From UMGS2069 sp900557585 (lineage in GTDB: Bacteria; Bacillota; Clostridia; Christensenellales; UBA1242), in the NCBI GenBank assembly GCA_902476355.1, contig CABSCS010000007.1, positions 1 to 64,000 of the forward strand: DNA of 64,000 nt, given 5' to 3'. The first letter of the stretch is position 1, and each line of letters opens with the position of its first letter. Made by a program: the position numbers and the translations under genes. Below, piece after piece: positions 1 through 7,730 of this stretch. The notes under the pieces were generated by a model that ran no database searches, was not told where the DNA came from, and worked only from the letters and a program-made list of their open reading frames with translations.

Positions 1-1
1 T

Positions 2-67
2 ATAGATTACAAACAAATCTACGAGATAGAGTGGGAGAACAGTTCGTTCAAAAGAGATGAGAAATAG
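2..67 (+). CDS. C-terminal end of an unidentified protein (partial)
   Basis: An open frame enters from the left edge and stops at TAG 65-67. The 21 visible codons give a plausible hydrophilic tail (ends WENSSFKRDEK). A rho-independent terminator follows 20 bp later, which supports a real gene end here. Too little is visible to name a function; a competing frame stops at 58-60. Confidence 0.45.
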   Translation: MDYKQIYEIEWENSSFKRDEK

Positions 68-84
68 TGTTTAACAATAAAACA

Positions 85-111
85 AAAAAGACTGCAAATG
101 CAGTCTTTTTT
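85..111 (+). terminator. rho-independent terminator
   Basis: Stem GACTGC (90-95) and GCAGTC (100-105) with a four-base AAAT loop, preceded by an A run and followed by six T. It ends the gene entering from the left and, by its A-rich 5' side, could also serve the minus-strand gene at 164-607. Confidence 0.85.
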
Positions 112-163
112 CATGTTTGTTGAGGAATAAGTGAGTTTATTTTTTGTTTTGCATTTTTAAAAT

Positions 164-607
164 CTATACTTTGTCAAAGTGATATCCAAGATAGTTTGCA
201 ACTTTTTCAAACTTTACAATGTTGAAAATTCCCCATTGTGTGCAAACAACAACGGTATCTCCGCCTTTAAGTGAAAGGGGAGAAAGCATAAAATATCTTT
301 TTTTGCAGTCTTTGATTTTCTCGGCATTTTCAATTTTTTCAACAACATTCAAAGAACCTTGAATAGATTTGTCAAAAATTTTTGCAAGTTCGCTGAAAGT
401 TGGGTTGTTGTCTTTCACATATTTTTCAATCACAGCCAAAACAAAGCGATTTTTGGGAAGGATTTTGTTTTCAAACATATATCTTGTTTTGTCGCGTCCT
501 TCTTTTTCCTCGTTTTTTTTGCTTTCTGAATGAACATTGTTTAAAACAATGCTTTCAAGCAGTTCAATTCGCTTTTTGAGTTGTTCAATTTCTTTTTCTA
601 ATTCCAT
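164..607 (-). CDS. hypothetical protein with N-terminal coiled coil
   Basis: This 147-residue protein is not assigned to a family. Residues 1-30 are a Leu/Glu/Lys heptad-like coiled coil (MELEKEIEQLKKRIELLES). The middle (about 50-95) is rich in short helices and could be a winged-helix-like DNA-binding segment. The tail holds a compact motif (GGDTVVVCTQWGIFN...FEKVANYLGY) that I recall from small hypothetical proteins of gut bacteria without a known role. The ATG at 607 has no Shine-Dalgarno. A promoter on the same strand (TTGTGT 642-637, 17 bp, TAAACT 619-614) ends six bases before the ATG, so the mRNA is probably leaderless. It is divergent from the Nudix gene. Confidence 0.7.
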   Translation of the reverse strand: MELEKEIEQLKKRIELLESIVLNNVHSESKKNEEKEGRDKTRYMFENKILPKNRFVLAVIEKYVKDNNPTFSELAKIFDKSIQGSLNVVEKIENAEKIKDCKKRYFMLSPLSLKGGDTVVVCTQWGIFNIVKFEKVANYLGYHFDKV

Positions 608-642
608 GCTTAAAGTTTAGCACAGTTTCTTGAAAAACACAA
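608..642 (-). promoter_or_regulatory. promoter giving a leaderless start, with inverted repeat
   Basis: On the minus strand TTGTGT (642-637) and TAAACT (619-614) are separated by 17 bp, and the ATG of the 147-residue gene follows six bases after the -10 box. An 8-bp perfect inverted repeat, AGTTTAGC (614-621) and GCTAAACT (651-658), overlaps the -10 and the upstream flank, and could be an operator. Confidence 0.55.
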
Positions 643-663
643 GTTTTTTTGCTAAACTATCGC

Positions 664-754
664 AAAAACTATAAGAAAACTAAAAATATTTTATAAAAAC
701 TAGAAAAAACTATAAAAAACTATTTACAAACTGTAAAAACTGTGATATTATAAT
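664..754 (+). promoter_or_regulatory. promoter of the Nudix gene preceded by phased A-tracts
   Basis: TTTACA (723-728), 17 bp, TATTAT (746-751; the overlapping TATAAT is 749-754). Upstream, A4-A6 tracts ending in CT recur with C at 669, 680, 700, 710, 720, 731 and 740, that is every 10-11 bp. Helically phased A-tracts are known to bend DNA and to act as UP elements; their role here is inferred. Confidence 0.6.
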
Positions 755-776
755 GGCATGAAAAGGAGATAAACAA

Positions 777-1205
777 ATGGATAAAAAATTAGTTACAACA
801 GTTGCTGGAATCATTGAAAATGAGAAAGGGGAAATTTTGTGCACACTTCGCGACCAAGGAAAATATGACTATGTTTCTTTCAAGTGGGAGTTCCCTGGTG
901 GAAAAATTGAGGCGGGCGAAACCAATCACCAAACTCTTACTCGTGAACTTCAAGAGGAACTTGACATAAATGTTTCAATTGGTGATTTTTACACCCAAGT
1001 TGAACACGACTATCCCGACTTTCACTTGTCAATGGCAATTTACGATTGCAGAATTTTGAGCGACCACATGAAAATGAATGTTCACAAGGCTTTAAAGTGG
1101 GTTAAGCCAGAAGACCTTCTTGAACTTGATTGGGCAGATGCCGACCGCCCTGTTGCAGAGCGACTTTATAAAGAAAGAGCAAACGCCGACCAACCAGAAA
1201 AATAA
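777..1205 (+). CDS. Nudix hydrolase, MutT-like 8-oxo-dGTP diphosphatase
   Basis: This 142-residue protein is a single Nudix domain. The Nudix box spans residues 42-64: G42, E48, then RELQEELDI (R56-I64), giving the Mg-binding REXXEE core. The Gly usually seen two residues after EE is Asp, which is common in MutT/CTP-pyrophosphatase relatives. MutT-type members hydrolyse oxidised nucleoside triphosphates such as 8-oxo-dGTP to protect DNA; dCTP/CTP analogues are alternative substrates. The start is fixed by AAAGGAG seven bases upstream. A terminator follows, so it is probably monocistronic. Confidence 0.88.
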   Translation: MDKKLVTTVAGIIENEKGEILCTLRDQGKYDYVSFKWEFPGGKIEAGETNHQTLTRELQEELDINVSIGDFYTQVEHDYPDFHLSMAIYDCRILSDHMKMNVHKALKWVKPEDLLELDWADADRPVAERLYKERANADQPEK

Positions 1206-1213
1206 AAAAAGAT

Positions 1214-1247
1214 ATAACACTGCAAGTTTTGCGGTGTTATTTTTTTG
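1214..1247 (+). terminator. rho-independent terminator after the Nudix gene
   Basis: ATAACACTGCAA pairs with TTGCGGTGTTAT across a short loop, with one G-T pair, and seven T follow. Confidence 0.85.
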
Positions 1248-1465
1248 ATTATTTCGCAACAAATAAAAAAAATATAAATCAACCATTTTAAAAGTGGGGA
1301 AATGTTGGCCTGAAAGTTTTTTTGAAGAGAGAATGAAATTGTGTGATTTTTGTTTTCAAAATAAAAATCATTGATTTTGGCAAAAGTGAAAATGTTTTAT
1401 TTGTGCTTGCAACATGGGCGGGTTTGGTTTATAATAGAAATATCAATTTTAAAGAGAGAAAAAAT

Positions 1466-2053
1466 ATGTTGGATATTGAAGGAAACAAAGAAGAATTTTT
1501 GCGAATTGCGCGTGAAAACATAAAGCGTGAGGGCATTGAAGAATTGCTCAAATTTTTGGAAAGCACCGACTTTTTCGTGGCTCCTTGCTCAACAAAATTT
1601 CACCTTGCCGAAAAGGGTGGGCTTTGCCAACATTCGCTTAATGTTTACGACCGCTTGGTTCGCCTTGCAACCGATGAATATGGCGAAGATTTCAATCTTG
1701 AAACCATAACAATTTGTTCACTTTTTCATGATGTTTGCAAATGTTGCTATTATAAAGAGGCAACAAGAAATGTGAAAGAAAATGGACAATGGGTTGAAAG
1801 ACCTTTCTATACTGTTGAAGATGCTCTTCCATATGGCCATGGCGAAAAAAGTGTTTATATCATCAATGGATATATGCGCTTGTCTCGCGAAGAGGCAATG
1901 GCAATAAACTGGCACATGGGTGGGTTTGACGCTCGTGTTCAAGGTGGAAGCCAAGCATATGGAGAGGCATATTCACGTTTTCCGCTTTGTGTTTTAACAC
2001 ACATTGCCGACCTTGAAGCAACCTATCTTGACGAACAAGAAACCAACAATTAA
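1466..2053 (+). CDS. HD-domain metal-dependent hydrolase
   Basis: This 195-residue protein carries the ordered metal ligands of an HD phosphohydrolase: His in GLCQHSLNVYDRL, His-Asp in SLFHDVCK, His in INWHMGG and Asp in THIADLEAT. Such proteins hydrolyse phosphate esters of nucleotides or nucleic acids; the substrate cannot be read from the sequence. The open frame extends upstream to 1343, but the start is placed at 1466 because a promoter-like TTTATAATAG and the purine-rich AAAGAGAGAA lie just before that ATG and the upstream codons look non-coding. gltX starts 10 bp downstream, so the two form an operon. Confidence 0.82.
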   Translation: MLDIEGNKEEFLRIARENIKREGIEELLKFLESTDFFVAPCSTKFHLAEKGGLCQHSLNVYDRLVRLATDEYGEDFNLETITICSLFHDVCKCCYYKEATRNVKENGQWVERPFYTVEDALPYGHGEKSVYIINGYMRLSREEAMAINWHMGGFDARVQGGSQAYGEAYSRFPLCVLTHIADLEATYLDEQETNN

Positions 2054-2063
2054 AGGAAAAATT

Positions 2064-3725
2064 ATGGATTATAAAAAACTTGCAAATTTGCTTTATCCGA
2101 ACATTGATAAAGACATTGATTTCTATTTGAAAAAGTTTCCAAAAAGAAACTTGCCTGCTGGTGCCGAGGTGACAAGAATTGCGCCATCTCCAACTGGCTT
2201 TTTGCACCTTGGAACCGCCTATGGCGCAACAATTGACTTTCTTTCTGCAAAGAAAACAAACGGCGTTTTCTATATGCGTCTTGAAGACACCGACCAAAAG
2301 CGTGAGGTTGAAAAAGCAGGAGAAATTGCTTTTGACATGCTTTGCTATCTTGGCTTGACCCCAGACGAGGGATATCAAGGTGCGCTTCCTCAAAAGGGTG
2401 ACTATGGCGACTATGTTCAATCAAAAAGAACCGAGATATATCACACTTTTGCAAAACATCTTGTTGCAAACGGGAAAGCATTTCCATGTTTTTGTGAAAA
2501 GTCTGAAACCAAAGCCGACATTTTGGAAAGAAGAAACGAACAACTTGAACAAACCGATGACATTGAGGCAAAAGACCCTTGCAGAAACCTTTCATATGAG
2601 CAAATCGAGGCGAATATCAGAGCAGGAAAGCCTTTTGCACTCAGGTTGCTTTCATCTGGTGATGCAGAAAAGACTTTTGAGTTTGAAGACCTTATAAAGG
2701 GCAAAAGAACTGTTCGTGAAAACACAAAAGACATTGTTTTGATAAAGAGCAATGGCATTCCTGTCTATGCAATGGCACACCTTGTTGATGACACTCTCAT
2801 GGGAACCACAATTGTTGTTCGTGGAGAAGAGTGGTATCCATCACTTGCAGCCCACCTTGAACTTTTTGATGCTTGCGGACTTGCACATCTTAAATATGCA
2901 CACACCCCAGTAATTTGCAAACTTGACGAAAGCGGAAACAAACGCAAACTCAGCAAACGAAAAGACCCAGAAGCCGATGTTCGCTATTATGTTGAAAAAG
3001 GCTATCCTAGGCAAGCGGTTGTTGAATATTTGGTGAACCTTTTGAACTCAGATTTCGAGGTTTGGAGAGCGAAAAATCCAACAGCAAACTATCTTGATTT
3101 TGATTTCAAAATTTCTAAAATTTCATCAAACAACCCAATGTTCGACATTGTAAAAATGGACGATGTTTCGAAAAATGTAATCAGCAGAATGAGTGCAGAA
3201 GAGGTTTATGAAAATGTTTTAAACCATTCAAAAGAGTTTGATGCAGATTTTGCAAAAATTTGGGAAAAACACAAACAAACTGCACTTGCTGTTCTTTCAA
3301 TTGGTCGTGATGTTGAGCGTCCAAGAAAAGACCTTACAACTTTTGCAGATGCAAAAAATCTTTACAGTTACATGTTTAATGAACTTTTGAATAAAGAATC
3401 ACTTTTGAATTTTGACGGAAAAGTTGACAAAGAAACAATCAAAACTTTCCTTTCAGAATATGCAAAACATGTTGACCTTTCTTTTGATAATTCCGAGTGG
3501 TTTGCACAGGTGAAAGAAATTGCTGGCGAGTGTGGTTTTGCAACTGACAACAAACTTTATAAAGCAAATCCAGAGGCTTTCAAAGGAAATGTTGCTGATG
3601 CTTGCGCACTCATTCGTGTTGCTGTCACCGGAACAAATCAAACCCCAGACCTTTGCACAATTTTGAAAATCCTTGGCAAAGAAGAGGTTGAAAAACGACT
3701 TGCTTTTGTTCTTGAAAACTTATAA
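2064..3725 (+). CDS. gltX: glutamate--tRNA ligase
   Basis: Class I aminoacyl-tRNA synthetase that charges tRNA-Glu with glutamate. The 553-residue length matches the long Clostridia-type GltX. The HIGH region is PSPTGFLHLGTA (residues 41-52), where HIGH reads HLGT, and the KMSKS-type loop is KRKLSKRK near residue 295. The N-terminal part (LEDTDQKREVEKA) is typical of the family. The upstream open frame to 2004 is rejected because AAAGGA precedes ATG 2064. It is co-transcribed with the HD hydrolase and ended by a terminator. One of its substrates, tRNA-Glu, is encoded at 21.9 kb. Confidence 0.95.
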   Translation: MDYKKLANLLYPNIDKDIDFYLKKFPKRNLPAGAEVTRIAPSPTGFLHLGTAYGATIDFLSAKKTNGVFYMRLEDTDQKREVEKAGEIAFDMLCYLGLTPDEGYQGALPQKGDYGDYVQSKRTEIYHTFAKHLVANGKAFPCFCEKSETKADILERRNEQLEQTDDIEAKDPCRNLSYEQIEANIRAGKPFALRLLSSGDAEKTFEFEDLIKGKRTVRENTKDIVLIKSNGIPVYAMAHLVDDTLMGTTIVVRGEEWYPSLAAHLELFDACGLAHLKYAHTPVICKLDESGNKRKLSKRKDPEADVRYYVEKGYPRQAVVEYLVNLLNSDFEVWRAKNPTANYLDFDFKISKISSNNPMFDIVKMDDVSKNVISRMSAEEVYENVLNHSKEFDADFAKIWEKHKQTALAVLSIGRDVERPRKDLTTFADAKNLYSYMFNELLNKESLLNFDGKVDKETIKTFLSEYAKHVDLSFDNSEWFAQVKEIAGECGFATDNKLYKANPEAFKGNVADACALIRVAVTGTNQTPDLCTILKILGKEEVEKRLAFVLENL

Positions 3726-3752
3726 AATCAAAAATAAAACGCAAAAATATTA

Positions 3753-3783
3753 AAAAAGAGTGCAATTTCGCACTCTTTTTTTG
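3753..3783 (+). terminator. rho-independent terminator after gltX
   Basis: GAGTGC (3758-3763) and GCACTC (3770-3775) close a six-base loop; an A run precedes and eight T follow. Confidence 0.9.
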
Positions 3784-3855
3784 TCAAATGCTCAAAATTG
3801 TTTGAAGCAATCAATAAAATATTGTATCATATTATGGTATCAAAGGAGAAAAAAT

Positions 3856-5037
3856 ATGAGAACAGTTGGAACATCTGCTTTCGGAGTGAGAACTCCAATC
3901 ATCAGAAACGGAGACAATCTTGTTGACATTGTTGCAACAAGCGTTGTGAACGTTGCGAAAGACAAAAATTTTGAACTTAAAGACAAAGACATTGTTGCTG
4001 TAACCGAGGCGGTTGTTGCAATTTCACAAGGGAACTTTGCGTCGGTTGACGACATTGCAAAAGATGTGCGAAGCAAAGTTGGAGAAGGAAAGGTTGGTTT
4101 GATATTTCCAATTCTTTCAAGAAACCGTTTTGTTGGAATCTTGGAAGGAATTTCAAAGTCTGTTGACGAACTAGTAATTCAACTTTCATATCCATGTGAC
4201 GAGGTTGGAAACCCTCTTGTTTCTGCCAAAGAACTTTATGAAAAGGGAATCTATACCTATGGAAAGTCATACACTGCCGAAGAGTTCTATAAACTTGTTG
4301 GCAAGGTTGAACATCCATTCACCGGCGTTGACTATATCAAAGAATATTTGAGCGTTTGTGGCAAAAAAGCAACCGTGATTTTGTCAAACGACCCACTTGA
4401 AATTTTGAAATATACAAACAAGGTTATTGTTGCAAGCATCCACACAAGAGAAATGAACAAAGACCTTTTAAAGAAAAATGGGGCAAAAGTTGTGATCGGC
4501 CTTGATGACATTTTGAACAAGCCAAGCAAAGTTCATGGCTATCATGAAAAATATGGCGTTCTTGGCTCTAACCGTTCAACAGACGGACACCTTAAATTGT
4601 TCCCAAGAAATGGCGAAGAGTTTGCACTTGCACTTCAAAAAGAACTTAAAAAACGCACAGGCAAAACACTTGAATGCATGGTATATGGCGATGGTGCGTT
4701 CAAAGACCCAGTTGGCGGAATTTGGGAACTTGCCGACCCAGTTGTAAGCCCTGGTCACACAAAAGGCTTGAACGGAACTCCAAGCGAAATTAAACTTAAA
4801 TATGTTGCGGACAACAATTTCGAAAATCTTCGTGGCGAAGAACTTGAAAAGGCAATGAGAGAGTTCATTAAAAACAAAACCAAAGACACCAAAAACAAAA
4901 AAGAATGTCTTGGAACAACCCCAAGAAGAATTGTAGACCTTGTTGGTTCACTTTGCGACCTTATGAGTGGAAGTGGAGACAAAGGAACCCCAGTTGTGCT
5001 TATCACAGGCTATTTCGACAACCTTTCAAATGACTAG
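3856..5037 (+). CDS. coenzyme F420-0:L-glutamate ligase-like protein (CofE family)
   Basis: This 393-residue protein resembles the CofE/FbiB ligase family: an N-terminal GxxTPIIRNGDNLVDIV-like segment, the stretch DIVAVTEAVVAISQGN (near residues 43-58) and a Gly/Asp-rich C-terminal half (VYGDGAFKDPVGGIWELADP). In archaea and actinobacteria CofE adds glutamate to F420. Members are also common in Clostridia that have no F420 genes, so the substrate here is unknown, and no F420 biosynthesis gene lies in this window. The start is ATG 3856 with AAAGGAG upstream; the open frame back to 3760 crosses a terminator. It is followed by AT-richer DNA. Confidence 0.75.
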   Translation: MRTVGTSAFGVRTPIIRNGDNLVDIVATSVVNVAKDKNFELKDKDIVAVTEAVVAISQGNFASVDDIAKDVRSKVGEGKVGLIFPILSRNRFVGILEGISKSVDELVIQLSYPCDEVGNPLVSAKELYEKGIYTYGKSYTAEEFYKLVGKVEHPFTGVDYIKEYLSVCGKKATVILSNDPLEILKYTNKVIVASIHTREMNKDLLKKNGAKVVIGLDDILNKPSKVHGYHEKYGVLGSNRSTDGHLKLFPRNGEEFALALQKELKKRTGKTLECMVYGDGAFKDPVGGIWELADPVVSPGHTKGLNGTPSEIKLKYVADNNFENLRGEELEKAMREFIKNKTKDTKNKKECLGTTPRRIVDLVGSLCDLMSGSGDKGTPVVLITGYFDNLSND

Positions 5038-5053
5038 TTTTGATAAATCGACT

Positions 5054-5220
5054 ATGAATTTTTCTATTTGTAAAAAATATACAGAGTTAGAACTTAAAGA
5101 GTTAGATATTAAAAGTCTAATTCTTTTTTATTTGTGAAATTTATAATCGCCAAAAATATTTTATCTATTGATGATGGAATTGCTGATAGAAAAAATGGTG
5201 TTTTTAAATATCAAAAATAA
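5054..5220 (+). pseudogene. possible two-frame gene remnant
   Basis: Two short frames abut: ATG 5054 to TGA 5137 (27 residues, MNFSICKKYTELELKELDIK...) and GTG 5134 to TAA 5220 (28 residues, containing ILSIDDGIADRKNGVFKY). Both read like protein but neither has a convincing ribosome binding site, and their base use matches the following AT-rich GIY-YIG gene rather than the older neighbours. This could be a frameshifted relic that came in with that gene, or chance. Confidence 0.25.
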
Positions 5221-5232
5221 TTTATATATTTG

Positions 5233-5261
5233 TAACTTTTTTTACGTTTGTGTGTTATAAT
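5233..5261 (+). promoter_or_regulatory. extended -10 promoter of the GIY-YIG gene
   Basis: A perfect extended -10 TGTTATAAT (TATAAT at 5256-5261) precedes the gene; no good -35 is seen. Confidence 0.6.
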
Positions 5262-5284
5262 GGTTCATACAGAGGAGAATTATC

Positions 5285-6553
5285 GTGGGTAGAAGAAGTA
5301 TAATATCTATGACAGCAGTAAGAAGAATTGCTTCAATGTCTAATAGAGTAAAAAGAGAAAAATATAATAATGAACTGATAAAATCACAAGGCAATGAAAA
5401 GACACGACCTCCCCAATATAGTTTAAATAAAGTTGATTTTAACATTACGTCAAGGATTGCTCGTATTGAGATATTACAAACACAGGAATATAGAACAATA
5501 CAAAAATATATAACGCAGAACTATGAGAAATATCCAGTTTACTCTGAATGGAAGATTAAAGAGAAAATATTAAAGAAAACATTAAAATTGACAAACTCAG
5601 AATTGGAGTTACTGAACGTTAACGATGATGAGTTGATAAGGATGTTTGCCGAAGAAATTGTTTTAAAACTGGATAATGAAGAATTGTTTCCTTCATGGTT
5701 TATAAAAATGTATTTGAAAAGAGATTTGGATTTTGATTTGCAAACCATGAAAAATGAATTAGATGATTATATTGGAAATCAAAATAACAAAATTAACGTT
5801 CAACAAACAAATATTGATTGTTATAATAATGAAATTGTTGATTATAAAATAAAACTTCAAAAGCAACAAAAAAGAGGAAATAAATTAGTGTCAAAATTAC
5901 AAAAATTATCTATATCAAAACCAAATATATTAAAATCAATAATCTCTTTCGGAATATATAATTATTTAATATCGAACAAAAGAAAAAGAAAATTAGAATT
6001 GAAATTGTCTACCTGTTATAATTTGATAGAAGAATTTAATAAAAATATTTTGGAAGACAGTGACGAGATAACTAAATGTAATAAAAATATAAAAAATTGC
6101 GAATCAAATATTGGTAAAAAAGAAAAAGAGTTTAAAAATAAAAAAGAAGTAAGAATAAGTGATTATAACAAAAACTTGTCTGAGGTAAAGCCGTTATCAA
6201 ACATCGTTGCACAAGATGAAAGTTTTACGATGTTGAAACTATTTAGTGGGCTTGAATATGAAAAAATAATTGGTGTCTATATAATACATAACAAAGAAAA
6301 AGATAAATACTACGTTGGACAATCAAAAGACGTGATGAAACGTATTAAACAACATTTCAACGGAACTGTTCCTAAAAACTCTGTGTTCGCTGAGGATTAT
6401 TATACTTCACAAATGGAAAACAAAGATAATATTTTTGAATATAAAATTATTAGATGTGAGACAAAAGATGAATTAGATAGTTTGGAAAAGAAATTGATCT
6501 ACGAATATGATTCTTGGAATAGTGGTTATAATGGCACTAGTGGAAATATTTAA
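5285..6553 (+). CDS. GIY-YIG nuclease-domain protein with long coiled coil
   Basis: This 422-residue protein has a basic N-terminus, a long Lys/Asn/Glu-rich helical part (about residues 140-300) and a C-terminal GIY-YIG nuclease domain. The domain shows GVY (near 330), YVG (near 344), the catalytic Arg in KRIKQH, the metal-binding Glu in SLEKKLIYEYDS and the Asn in SGYNGTSG, so the active site looks complete. The start is GTG 5285, set by AGAGGAG 5271-5277. Use of ATA, TTA and other A/T-ending codons is clearly higher than in neighbours, which suggests horizontal transfer. No target or partner gene is adjacent. It could be a homing-like or defence nuclease; I cannot tell which. Confidence 0.85.
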   Translation: MGRRSIISMTAVRRIASMSNRVKREKYNNELIKSQGNEKTRPPQYSLNKVDFNITSRIARIEILQTQEYRTIQKYITQNYEKYPVYSEWKIKEKILKKTLKLTNSELELLNVNDDELIRMFAEEIVLKLDNEELFPSWFIKMYLKRDLDFDLQTMKNELDDYIGNQNNKINVQQTNIDCYNNEIVDYKIKLQKQQKRGNKLVSKLQKLSISKPNILKSIISFGIYNYLISNKRKRKLELKLSTCYNLIEEFNKNILEDSDEITKCNKNIKNCESNIGKKEKEFKNKKEVRISDYNKNLSEVKPLSNIVAQDESFTMLKLFSGLEYEKIIGVYIIHNKEKDKYYVGQSKDVMKRIKQHFNGTVPKNSVFAEDYYTSQMENKDNIFEYKIIRCETKDELDSLEKKLIYEYDSWNSGYNGTSGNI

Positions 6554-6557
6554 GATA

Positions 6558-6586
6558 AAAACGAACCGTGATTGGTTCGTTTTTTA
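6558..6586. terminator. bidirectional rho-independent terminator
   Basis: AACGAACC (6560-6567) and GGTTCGTT (6574-6581) close a six-base loop with T and A tracts on the two sides. It separates the GIY-YIG gene from the convergent short gene ending at 6584. Confidence 0.8.
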
Positions 6587-6754
6587 TCTTTCAAGTTCCT
6601 CTTCGTCTTGTTTGGATTTTAGACCATTTTCTATGCTGGCAATTTTCTTTGCCTTCAAAAGATTGTCCAAATTTCGGTTTATGTTTTTTACGTTTGACGA
6701 ATAAAGGTTTTCATATGCAATTTTAAGTGCATTTTTTGTGCTTATCTTTTTCAT
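6584..6754 (-). CDS. small hypothetical protein
   Basis: A 56-residue basic, helix-prone peptide (MKKISTKNALKIAYENLYSS..., tail SKQDEEELER). The open frame continues upstream but that part (Phe/Ile/Tyr-rich) overlaps the plsC-like gene and its promoter, so it is not likely coding. The alternative start MYM is two codons upstream (6760). No clear ribosome binding site is present. The acidic tail and convergence on a shared terminator give modest support. No family recognised. Confidence 0.4.
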   Translation of the reverse strand: MKKISTKNALKIAYENLYSSNVKNINRNLDNLLKAKKIASIENGLKSKQDEEELER

Positions 6755-6796
6755 ATACATTTTTTGCCCATTTGTGCAGAATTTTATACATTTTTC

Positions 6797-6857
6797 GTTA
6801 TATATGTATAACAAAAATATTGACGATGTGCTTTTGATTGTTTTATACTTATATAAC
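6797..6857 (+). promoter_or_regulatory. promoter with a pair of 16-bp inverted motifs
   Basis: TTGACG (6820-6825), 18 bp, TATACT (6844-6849) drives the plsC/GT2 pair. A 16-bp motif, GTTATACATATATAAC (reverse strand, 6797-6812), recurs as TTTATACTTATATAAC (6842-6857) with 14 of 16 identities in opposite orientation, centres 45 bp apart. The downstream copy covers the -10, as an operator would. Confidence 0.5.
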
Positions 6858-6898
6858 AATTTATAAATGTCAAAAATTATATCGCACAAAGGTGGAAA

Positions 6899-7729
6899 AT
6901 GAAGAAGAAAGTTGTTTGGGGCGAAAAGCGTTATTATACCGATTGGAAAGATAATAGTTTCATGAAAACTATTGTTCTTCGCGAAAAGAAAATCAAGAAT
7001 AACTATCGATATGTTCCATGCTGGTTTGTTCGCTTTTTTCAAGGACTTTTCTATTATGTTTTTGCTCTTCCAATTTTAACCATAATGCTCAAAGTTAAAT
7101 ATGGCGTTAAAGTATATGGAAAAAAGAACATGCGAAAAGTGAAAGGTGGGGCAATTTTAATCGGAAACCACACCCACGCAATGGACGGCTGTTTTGCATC
7201 GGTGAATGTTGCGTTTCCAAAACGAAACTATATCATTACAAAGAAAGACGCGGTCGAAGTTATTTTTGCAAAGCATTTCACAAAGGCACTTGGTGCACTT
7301 CCTTTGCCAGATGAACCAAAGGGTCTTGCAAATTTGAGCAAGGCTATTGATTTCTATTTGAAGCATGGCAAAACTGTGACAATTTTTCCAGAGGCGTGCG
7401 TTTGGCCATATTATAACAAACTTCGTCCACTTGCTCCGGCTAACTTTCACTATGCAGTGAAAAGCAATGTTCCAGTTGTTCCATTTTGCGTTACATATCG
7501 TTATGTAAAAGGCAAAAATTATTTGAATAAAAAACCAAAAGTAAACATTACAATTTTGGAACCAATCTATCCAGATTTGTCGCTTTCTCCAACCGAGGCA
7601 AAGAACAAACTTGCACAGCAAACAGAAGAGGCAATGCGAAAAGTGATTGACAAAGAAGATAACGTTGCTTTCTTTGAATATGTTCAAAAAGATAAAAACG
7701 ATGAAACAAACAAGATAGAGGAGAACTAA
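6899..7729 (+). CDS. 1-acyl-sn-glycerol-3-phosphate acyltransferase (PlsC-like)
   Basis: A 276-residue membrane-associated acyltransferase, which would transfer an acyl chain to lysophosphatidate or a related lysolipid in phospholipid synthesis. A hydrophobic segment at residues 45-65 anchors the N-terminus. The catalytic HX4D motif is NHTHAMDG (residues 90-97), the second block is FPEACVWPY near 163 (usual FPEG; here Ala), followed by VVPFCVTYR. Start ATG 6899 with AAAGGTGG. The GT2 gene starts one base after its stop, so the two are one operon and probably act on the same lipid or cell-envelope product. Confidence 0.88.
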   Translation: MKKKVVWGEKRYYTDWKDNSFMKTIVLREKKIKNNYRYVPCWFVRFFQGLFYYVFALPILTIMLKVKYGVKVYGKKNMRKVKGGAILIGNHTHAMDGCFASVNVAFPKRNYIITKKDAVEVIFAKHFTKALGALPLPDEPKGLANLSKAIDFYLKHGKTVTIFPEACVWPYYNKLRPLAPANFHYAVKSNVPVVPFCVTYRYVKGKNYLNKKPKVNITILEPIYPDLSLSPTEAKNKLAQQTEEAMRKVIDKEDNVAFFEYVQKDKNDETNKIEEN

Positions 7730-7730
7730 A

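Noticed and set aside
1343..1465. N-terminal extension of the HD-domain protein
   Set aside because: The extra 41 residues are Phe/Ile-rich and cover a promoter-like TTTATAATAG; the ribosome binding site fits the ATG at 1466.
6760..7042. Long minus-strand frame upstream of the 56-residue gene
   Set aside because: It overlaps the plsC-like gene and its promoter; composition fits a shadow of that gene.
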